Positions 5,733-10,898 of a stretch of 10,898 nucleotides of DNA are shown one piece after another. Below the pieces are notes generated by a model. That model did no database searches. It was not told where the DNA came from and was given only the letters and a program-made list of their open reading frames with translations. The first letter of the stretch is position 1; the number at the start of each line of letters is the position of its first letter. Source of the stretch: Bacillota bacterium (lineage in GTDB: Bacteria > Bacillota > Clostridia > Saccharofermentanales > Saccharofermentanaceae); assembly GCA_023397475.1 (NCBI GenBank), contig JAEWUD010000005.1, positions 1 through 10,898 of the forward strand, written 5' to 3'. The translations under genes and the position numbers were made by a program.

Positions 5733-6878
5733 ATGGATAAGAGAACAATGGGTCAGACCGGCGAAGATGTATCAATTCTTGGCTTTGGTTGTATGCGTTT
5801 CCCGCTGACGGCGGATAAGAAGATTGACGAGATTGAGGCAGAGAAGCTTCTCGACGCAGCCTATGCGGCTGGCGTGAATTATTTCGACACAGCATGGCCT
5901 TACCATGAGGGAACCAGCGAGCCGTTCGTCGGACGAGTTCTTAACAAGTATGATCGGCAGAGCTATTATCTGGCGACGAAGTTCCCGCATTGGGAGGTTC
6001 AGACCAAGGAAGACGCGAAGCGGATTTTCGAGAAACAGCTGGAGCGTCTTGATAAGGATTATATCGATTTCTATTTGCTTCACGCTCTCGGCAAGGACTC
6101 GTGGGAGAAGTGCGTGCGGCTCGGGATCGTCGAACTGTTCGACGAGATGAAGGCGGCGGGCAAGATCAAGCATTACGGTTTCTCGTTCCACGACGAGTAC
6201 GACGTTTTCGAGACCATCATGAAGTATCGCAAATGGGACTTCGTGCAGATTCAGCTTAATTATCTTGATGTTGACGAGCAGGCCGGAATCAAGGGGTACC
6301 GTCTCGCGGAAGAACTCGGGGTTCCCGTTATCGTCATGGAACCTGTAAAGGGCGGCAATCTCTCGCACTTTCCGGAGGAGATCAACAGCGCGATGCAGAA
6401 GGTCGATGCGACGAAGTCAACCGCTTCATGGGCGTTACGTTGGGTGGCGGATCTCCCGAATGTGAAACTTGTCCTGAGCGGCATGACGACGATGGATCAG
6501 GTGAAGGATAATCTCGCGACATTCTCACCGTTTGTTCCGCTGACACAAGAGGAGCATCGCGCGATCGATACCGTGCGTGATATGCTTCGCAAGCGTGTCA
6601 ACAACGGTTGTACCGCGTGCGGATATTGCATGCCTTGCCCTTATGGCGTTGACATCCCTTGGAATTTCGCCGCGTGGAATGTCTATGGGATCTTCCGGAA
6701 TCCGGGCGATGTCTTGTGGCAATGGGGCTTCGGAGACGAAGAGAAGAAGAAGGCACAGAACTGTGTCGAGTGTGGCGCATGTGAAGAAGCTTGCCCGCAG
6801 CATATCTCGATCCGCAAGGATCTGAAGCGCCTTCAGGTCGAACTTGACACAGTACTTGCCACGCAGAAAGAAGGATAA
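5733..6878 (+). CDS. Aldo/keto reductase with C-terminal 4Fe-4S ferredoxin-type motifs
   Basis: The chosen start is ATG 5733, three bases after GGAGGAT; the frame is open further upstream into the preceding gene, but that part is out of context and lacks a ribosome site. The 381-residue protein begins with an aldo/keto reductase TIM barrel (MGQTGEDVSILGFGCMRFP) carrying the usual tetrad candidates D52 and Y57 (FDTAWPYHEGTSE), K83 (LATKFP) and H117 (FYLLHAL). A cysteine-rich tail follows: C293, C296, C299, C302 in CTACGYCMPCP and C344, C347, C350, C354 in CVECGACEEACP. The second motif is a classical CX2CX2CX3CP site; the first has CX2CX2CX2CP spacing. Such fused enzymes are common in anaerobes and presumably shuttle electrons between NAD(P)H and Fe-S centres; substrates are mostly unknown. 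It is the first gene of a run, with the ECF component ATG only three bases after its stop, so the two are likely coupled. Confidence 0.9.
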   Translation: MDKRTMGQTGEDVSILGFGCMRFPLTADKKIDEIEAEKLLDAAYAAGVNYFDTAWPYHEGTSEPFVGRVLNKYDRQSYYLATKFPHWEVQTKEDAKRIFEKQLERLDKDYIDFYLLHALGKDSWEKCVRLGIVELFDEMKAAGKIKHYGFSFHDEYDVFETIMKYRKWDFVQIQLNYLDVDEQAGIKGYRLAEELGVPVIVMEPVKGGNLSHFPEEINSAMQKVDATKSTASWALRWVADLPNVKLVLSGMTTMDQVKDNLATFSPFVPLTQEEHRAIDTVRDMLRKRVNNGCTACGYCMPCPYGVDIPWNFAAWNVYGIFRNPGDVLWQWGFGDEEKKKAQNCVECGACEEACPQHISIRKDLKRLQVELDTVLATQKEG

Positions 6879-6881
6879 AGA

Positions 6882-7505
6882 ATGACATCAAATGAGAATT
6901 CATTACCTACGAGACGTGTCGTCAGTGCACGCAAGATCACCTATGCCGGAGCGCTTTTGGCCTTGAGCGTGATCCTGCCCCAGATTGTCCATTTTACCGG
7001 GATACCGGACTCCGGCAAGGTCTTACTACCCATGCACATCCCCGTGCTTCTGGCCGGATTTCTGTTGGGACCGGTGTACGGCTTGGTCATCGGCGGTCTG
7101 GCTCCGCTCTTGAGCTTTCTCGTCAGCGGCATGCCGGCGGCGGCCCGGCTTCCCTTCATGATCGTTGAGTTGGCGGTGTACGGCCTTGTCGCCGGACTTC
7201 TGTATCTGACATTCGGTCTGGTGCGCGTCCGCTTGGGAACCGTTATCACATTGATCGGCGCGATGCTCGCCGGACGTGCCTTTTATGGTATCGCATTGAT
7301 CGTTGCCGCATCGCTCTTCGGAATCCAGGCCGGCGGACCGGAAGCGGTGATTGCCGCGACCGTCTCCGGAGTGATCGGCATCGCGATACAGCTTCTTGTC
7401 ATCCCGCCGATCATTTATGCCCTTAAGAAGGGAGGACAGCTCGATGCCATACACGGAAGAAGATTTACACCTGCGACTGTCGCAGACAAAGTCGACCCTA
7501 CTTGA
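6882..7505 (+). CDS. ECF transporter S component (substrate-binding membrane subunit)
   Basis: A 207-residue, strongly hydrophobic protein with about six membrane segments (roughly 18-38, 50-82, 92-114, 118-146, 155-182). After the basic N-terminus (TRRVVSARKITYAGALLALSV), it shows the loop LLPMHIPVLLAGFLLGP at 48-64 and a GMP at 83-85, typical of the ECF S-component family that includes vitamin and cofactor transporters. S components bind the substrate in the membrane and borrow a shared EcfA/A'/T energising module, which is not in this window; the substrate cannot be named. The start ATG 6882 is preceded by AAGGA at 6871-6875. The last 62 bases overlap the DUF1893 gene. The residues beyond about 186 are polar and lie mainly in that overlap, so the tail may be a later extension. 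Confidence 0.87.
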   Translation: MTSNENSLPTRRVVSARKITYAGALLALSVILPQIVHFTGIPDSGKVLLPMHIPVLLAGFLLGPVYGLVIGGLAPLLSFLVSGMPAAARLPFMIVELAVYGLVAGLLYLTFGLVRVRLGTVITLIGAMLAGRAFYGIALIVAASLFGIQAGGPEAVIAATVSGVIGIAIQLLVIPPIIYALKKGGQLDAIHGRRFTPATVADKVDPT

Positions 7506-7914
7506 GACGAAGTCGACGTTCGTTCTGATGAAGGGGAATGAAGTTCATCACTCCGAGCTTCGCGGCGTCGCTCCGATCCTTGGTCTTTTACGCGAAAATC
7601 CGGACCTGCTTCACGACGCCGTTGTCGCCGACAAGGTGATCGGTCGCGCAGCGGCGCTTCTTCTGATTCACGGAAAGATCTCTGCCCTTCACGCCTTCTG
7701 CATCAGTGAGCATGCACTCGACGTGCTTACAGGTTCGGGCATTGTCCTCGAATATGACGAGGTCGTGCCCTTTATTGTCAATCGCGACGGTACGGATATG
7801 TGCCCGATGGAGAAGTCCGTGATCGGCATCAATGATCCTGCGGAAGCGGTTGTCGCCGTAACCAGGCGACAGGCAGAGCTCCGGGCGGCCGCGCAGGCGG
7901 GGACAGGCAAGTAA
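7444..7914 (+). CDS. DUF1893 family protein (TM1506-like, deaminase-like fold)
   Basis: The start is ATG 7444, eight bases after GGAGG (7431-7435), inside the end of the ECF gene; the earlier in-frame TTG at 7396 has no ribosome site. The 156-residue soluble protein matches my memory of the DUF1893 family, whose structural representative TM1506 has a cytidine-deaminase-like fold. The matching blocks are LRGVAPILGLL, VADKVIGRAAALLL (61-74), CISEHALDVL (86-95), VVPFIVNRDGTDMCPMEK (107-124). Conserved cysteines C86 and C120 are candidates for a functional site, but no catalytic activity is established that I know of. Its 62-bp overlap with the S component argues for coupled expression and a shared pathway, perhaps handling the imported compound. 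The last 15 residues are Ala-rich and uninformative. Confidence 0.85.
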   Translation: MPYTEEDLHLRLSQTKSTLLETKSTFVLMKGNEVHHSELRGVAPILGLLRENPDLLHDAVVADKVIGRAAALLLIHGKISALHAFCISEHALDVLTGSGIVLEYDEVVPFIVNRDGTDMCPMEKSVIGINDPAEAVVAVTRRQAELRAAAQAGTGK

Positions 7915-7987
7915 CAACATATAATTTGCAATAAAGACAGCCGGGACTGACAGCACTGTTGAACTACATGGATGTGAGGGCGTAACG

Positions 7988-8983
7988 ATGCTTGATCTCA
8001 CAGTACTCGGTGAATTATTAATCGACTTCACGCCGGAGGGACAAAATCCCTCCGGCATGTTGCTTTTCTCCAGAAATCCCGGAGGCGCCGTCGCCAATGT
8101 CGCGTGCACCGTAACTCGCCTCGGCCATACCGCGGCGTTCTGCGGCAAGGTCGGCGACGATATGCACGGACGATTTCTTCGCGACACCCTGCGATCCTAT
8201 GATGTCGATACAGAGGGACTGGTATTGGATCCGGCGGAGATGACGACGCTGGCCTTTGTCACGCTCGAACCCGACGGAGAGAGGTCCTTCTCGTTTTGCC
8301 GGAATCCCGGCGCGGATACGCGACTGCGACCGGACGAGATCAATCCCGCACAAATCCAGACATCTCGAATTCTGCACGTCGGTTCTCTCTCGATGACCGA
8401 TGAACCGGCGGCTTCGGCGACGCGCTCGGCGGTTGCCGTGGCAAGGGAGGCCGGCGTGTTGGTCTCCTTTGATCCGAATTATCGTGAACTCCTCTGGAGG
8501 AGCCGGGACGAGGCGATCCGGGCGATGCTCGAGCTTTATTCCCAAGCAGACCTTGTGAAGTTCTCCCGCGAAGAGGCGCAGATGTGCTTTCCTCGAGGCG
8601 ATATCTCTCGCGAGATGCCGGAACTATTCGCGGACCGGAAGCGTTGGGTCGTCGTCACGGACGGCAGCAACGGTGCCTTTGTTCACGGTCCGGGCGAGGT
8701 CTTTCATGTGCCGGCGATACCGACGGAGGTGATCGTTGACACCACCGGTGCGGGAGACATTTTCTGGGGAGCTTTCCTTGCCGCGTTTCTTACGGTTAGA
8801 CGAAATGTCGATGATCTCACGCTCAAGGATGTATGTGAGTTTGCCGTTTTCGGCACAGTCTGCGCCGCATTGTCTCTCGGAAAACACGGCGCGATTCCCT
8901 CCATACCCAGTCGCGAGAATATCTTGTCGGTCCTGCAGAACGCGGAGACTGCGACGAGGGGAACGAAGAGGAATACACCATGA
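7988..8983 (+). CDS. PfkB-family carbohydrate kinase (fructokinase/ribokinase-like)
   Basis: A 331-residue cytoplasmic kinase with start ATG 7988, seven bases after GAGGG. The N-terminal PfkB signature region is NPGGAVANVACTVTRLG (30-46), followed by CGKVGDDMHG. The C-terminal signature DTTGAGDIFWGAFLAAF carries the ATP-binding/anion-hole GAGD at 254-257 with D257 as catalytic base. The closest overall look is to fructokinase-type members (LGELLIDFTPEG start, SFDPNYRELLW at mid-protein), but PfkB proteins also phosphorylate ribose, nucleosides and other sugars, so the substrate stays open. A 73-nt gap separates it from DUF1893. Its stop overlaps the start of the next radical SAM gene (ATGA), which ties the kinase to that pair rather than to ordinary sugar catabolism; no PTS, permease or hydrolase gene is adjacent. 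Confidence 0.9.
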   Translation: MLDLTVLGELLIDFTPEGQNPSGMLLFSRNPGGAVANVACTVTRLGHTAAFCGKVGDDMHGRFLRDTLRSYDVDTEGLVLDPAEMTTLAFVTLEPDGERSFSFCRNPGADTRLRPDEINPAQIQTSRILHVGSLSMTDEPAASATRSAVAVAREAGVLVSFDPNYRELLWRSRDEAIRAMLELYSQADLVKFSREEAQMCFPRGDISREMPELFADRKRWVVVTDGSNGAFVHGPGEVFHVPAIPTEVIVDTTGAGDIFWGAFLAAFLTVRRNVDDLTLKDVCEFAVFGTVCAALSLGKHGAIPSIPSRENILSVLQNAETATRGTKRNTP

Positions 8984-10275
8984 ACCTGCTCATGATTCAG
9001 TCGTGGAATGAGGCGGAGAAATCGTATCGCGGGACATTCTCGCAGCTGTTCTCCTATACGTCGCTCACCCTTTCAACCCTGTATTCGCTGCTCCCGGAGG
9101 ACGTTTTCGACCGGATTGACGTGGTCGACGAGAATTCCCAACGCGTCGATTACGATCGGGTGCGATATGACCTGGTCTTGATCTCCTTTGAGACTTCTTC
9201 GGCGCTTACAGCGTATAAACATTGCGCGGCTTTTCGAGAGAGAGGCGCCTATGTCGTTTGCGGAGGCTATCACGCGACCGCCCTGCCGGAGGAGGTCGGC
9301 GGCCACTGTGATACCGTGATCGCCGGACCGGCGGAGATCTCGCTGCCGCAGTTCATCGAGGATTTCCGCAGGGGTGTGCCCGCGAAGATCTACCGGAATC
9401 CGGATGTCCCCGCCGCACGATATACGGTGCCGGCGCGCGACAAAGTGACGATGAAGAAGAAGCTGAAGATCCCGGGGATGGTCGCGAACCGGGGCTGTAA
9501 TAACGGCTGCAGTTATTGCTCGATGGGGGTCATGTGGAAGAGTAATCCGCGGCCGGTCGAGGATGTCGTGGCGGAGATCCGATCCCTCGGGGCGAAGATT
9601 GTGATCTTCTATGACCCGAATTTCTTCCAGAATCGTGTGTATGCGATCGAGCTCATGAAGGCGATGATACCGCTTCGGATCCGCTGGGCTTCGAACGCGA
9701 CGGCGGATCTCGGGTATGATCCGGAACTTCTGGCGCTCGCGCGGGACAGCGGCTGCCGAGGGCTTCTTCTGGGTCTCGAATCGATCAATTCCAGTTCGCT
9801 CGAAGACGCGGCGAAGCGATTTCACAAGGCTGAGAAATACAAGGAGATTATCGCGAATATTCATGCGTACGGCATTGCGGTGAACGGATGCTTTGTTCTC
9901 GGATTTGAGCACGATACGGAGGAGGAACTTCTGAGTTTGCCGCAGCAGATCGAGTATCTCGGCCTGGATCTTTGCCGGTTCGCGATTCTGACACCGTATC
10001 CGGGAACACGTGTCTACGACGAATATAAAGCATCGCAAAGAATGACAAGCGCGGACTGGAGCATGTATAATCAATGGCATGCGGTGTTCAAGCCGCGTCA
10101 TATGAGTCCAGAGAGGCTGGAGGAGATTCATCGACGGGTATGGCATGATGCGTACACGTGGCGGAGTATCTTCCGTCGAATCCGCAAATCGCCCTGGCGC
10201 TTCAAGCCTTATGTCTTCATTCTGCTGGGAGCGAACATCGGATTCAAGTTCATCGAGATGGATAAGAGGGACTGA
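8980..10275 (+). CDS. B12-binding-domain radical SAM protein (first of a tandem pair)
   Basis: A 431-residue protein starting at ATG 8980 within the ATGA overlap with the kinase, behind AGAGGA. Residues 1 to about 135 look like a Rossmann-type cobalamin-binding domain ending in VVCGGYHATALPEEV, a block typical of class B (cobalamin-dependent) radical SAM enzymes. I see no DxHxxG motif, which is often absent in this class, so B12 would bind without a protein histidine. The radical SAM domain has RG-C173-NNG-C177-SY-C180 (CX3CX2C), followed by PVEDVVAEIR, FYDPNFF and LLLGLESIN (SAM-binding strands), then GCFVLGFEHDTEEE and LTPYPGTRVYDEY. These are normal landmarks of the MiaB/BchE/HpnJ-like group. 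The C-terminal 60 residues are basic with a short hydrophobic segment (PYVFILLGANIGF), which may touch the membrane. Typical reactions are methylation or rearrangement of unactivated carbons in lipids, tetrapyrroles or natural products; the substrate here is unknown. Confidence 0.88.
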   Translation: MNLLMIQSWNEAEKSYRGTFSQLFSYTSLTLSTLYSLLPEDVFDRIDVVDENSQRVDYDRVRYDLVLISFETSSALTAYKHCAAFRERGAYVVCGGYHATALPEEVGGHCDTVIAGPAEISLPQFIEDFRRGVPAKIYRNPDVPAARYTVPARDKVTMKKKLKIPGMVANRGCNNGCSYCSMGVMWKSNPRPVEDVVAEIRSLGAKIVIFYDPNFFQNRVYAIELMKAMIPLRIRWASNATADLGYDPELLALARDSGCRGLLLGLESINSSSLEDAAKRFHKAEKYKEIIANIHAYGIAVNGCFVLGFEHDTEEELLSLPQQIEYLGLDLCRFAILTPYPGTRVYDEYKASQRMTSADWSMYNQWHAVFKPRHMSPERLEEIHRRVWHDAYTWRSIFRRIRKSPWRFKPYVFILLGANIGFKFIEMDKRD

Positions 10276-10277
10276 CG

Positions 10278-10898
10278 TTGAAGATTACCTTTATTCGGCT
10301 CAATATGTTTGAACACATCAGCACGGATGCGATGAAGCCCGTACTTTTCGAGCTTATGCGAAGCCATACCCCTGCGTCTGACGAGATACAGTTCATTGAT
10401 GAACGTGTCGAGAAGCTCCCGGACCAGATTGAAACCGACATCATCGCGTTCTCCGTCGAGACGTATACCGCCAAGCGCGCCTATATTCTTGCGCGAAAAT
10501 ACAAAACCGACAGTAACATCATCGTCATGGGCGGATACCACCCGACGGTCCTTCCGGACGAAGCTCTCGAATACGCCGATACGGTGATTGTCGGCGATGC
10601 GGAGGATACGTGGGGAGATTTCCTTGTCGATTGCAAGGCGGGAGCACCCAAGCGCAAATACATCTCGAGTGAATCCCTGCCGCTCCGATCCTTTGCCGCG
10701 GACTCGACCGTGTATCGTCACCGTTACCATCGCGTCGGTGTGTACCAGACGTCGCGCGGCTGTAAGTTCAACTGTGATTTCTGTTCGATCAAGACGATGT
10801 ATTCCCGCGTGCGCAGGAAGCCCGTGGAAGACGTTGTCTCCGATCTTCGGCAGATGCGAGAGAAGATTATCTTCTTTGCCGACGATAATCTATTCTAT
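10278..10898 (+). CDS. B12-binding-domain radical SAM protein, 5' part (second of the tandem pair)
   Basis: The frame runs open to the window edge, giving 207 residues. The start is a TTG at 10278, two bases after the previous stop and seven bases after AGAGGG (10265-10270); the next ATG (10305) would cut into the first beta strand, KITFIRLNMF. The protein has a cobalamin-binding-type domain with VMGGYHPTVLPDE and DTVIVGDAEDTW, then the radical SAM motif RG-C162-KFN-C166-DF-C169 (CX3CX2C), and RRKPVEDVVSDLR with FFADDNLFY. It parallels the preceding protein block by block (GGYHxTxLPxE, PVEDVV, F-x-D-x-N-x-F) but is clearly diverged, so the pair is an old duplication or two specialised enzymes. 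The remaining SAM-binding half and any C-terminal domain lie beyond the window. Confidence 0.87.
   Translation, partial: MKITFIRLNMFEHISTDAMKPVLFELMRSHTPASDEIQFIDERVEKLPDQIETDIIAFSVETYTAKRAYILARKYKTDSNIIVMGGYHPTVLPDEALEYADTVIVGDAEDTWGDFLVDCKAGAPKRKYISSESLPLRSFAADSTVYRHRYHRVGVYQTSRGCKFNCDFCSIKTMYSRVRRKPVEDVVSDLRQMREKIIFFADDNLFY

Noticed and set aside
9073..10146. 357-residue antisense ORF opposite the first B12 radical SAM gene
   Set aside because: Shadow of a well-supported coding frame; composition is Arg/His-rich with no recognisable domain or ribosome site.

Overview
The window looks like chromosomal DNA of an anaerobic Gram-positive bacterium, most likely Bacillota/Clostridia-like. The grounds are strong GGAGG-type ribosome binding sites, a lipoteichoic-acid-synthase-type sulfatase, a solitary ECF transporter S component, and many oxygen-sensitive Fe-S enzymes (three radical SAM proteins and a ferredoxin-tailed aldo/keto reductase). 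Base composition is around half G+C by eye. All genes seen are on the + strand. The organism call is inference; no rRNA or other marker gene is present.

Layout. (1) 1-758: the 3' end of a protein built from fibronectin-III-like repeats, closed by a strong intrinsic terminator (814-849). (2) 924-2706: a self-contained two-gene unit. A consensus promoter carries two GCTAGC-N4-GCTAGC dyads, one filling the -35/-10 spacer and one just after the expected transcription start. It drives a radical SAM protein with a short SPASM/Twitch-like C-terminus, which overlaps a TetR-family repressor by ATGA. The design suggests autoregulation by the TetR protein. (3) 2707-3516: about 800 bp without a convincing gene. 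It holds a long hairpin (2807-2854) and an array of five copies of a 75-bp unit (2908-3272), each copy containing an inverted repeat. (4) 3517-5583: an LtaS-like membrane sulfatase/phosphoglycerol transferase with a 12-bp in-frame tandem repeat in its linker.

(5) 5661-10898: a long run of closely spaced genes behind a promoter embedded in a hairpin. They are an aldo/keto reductase with two C-terminal Fe-S motifs, an ECF transporter S component, a DUF1893 (TM1506-like) protein, a PfkB sugar kinase, and two tandem cobalamin-binding-type radical SAM enzymes. The second of these starts at a TTG and runs off the window. Spacings of 3 nt or overlaps (-62, ATGA, 2 nt) suggest translational coupling within two subgroups: AKR-ECF-DUF1893 and PfkB-rSAM-rSAM, separated by 73 nt.

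Functionally, the first subgroup reads as uptake of a small molecule plus a redox step. The second reads as a small biosynthetic or modification pathway with a sugar-type kinase and two B12/SAM radical enzymes of unknown substrate. No gene here can be given a specific substrate from sequence alone.
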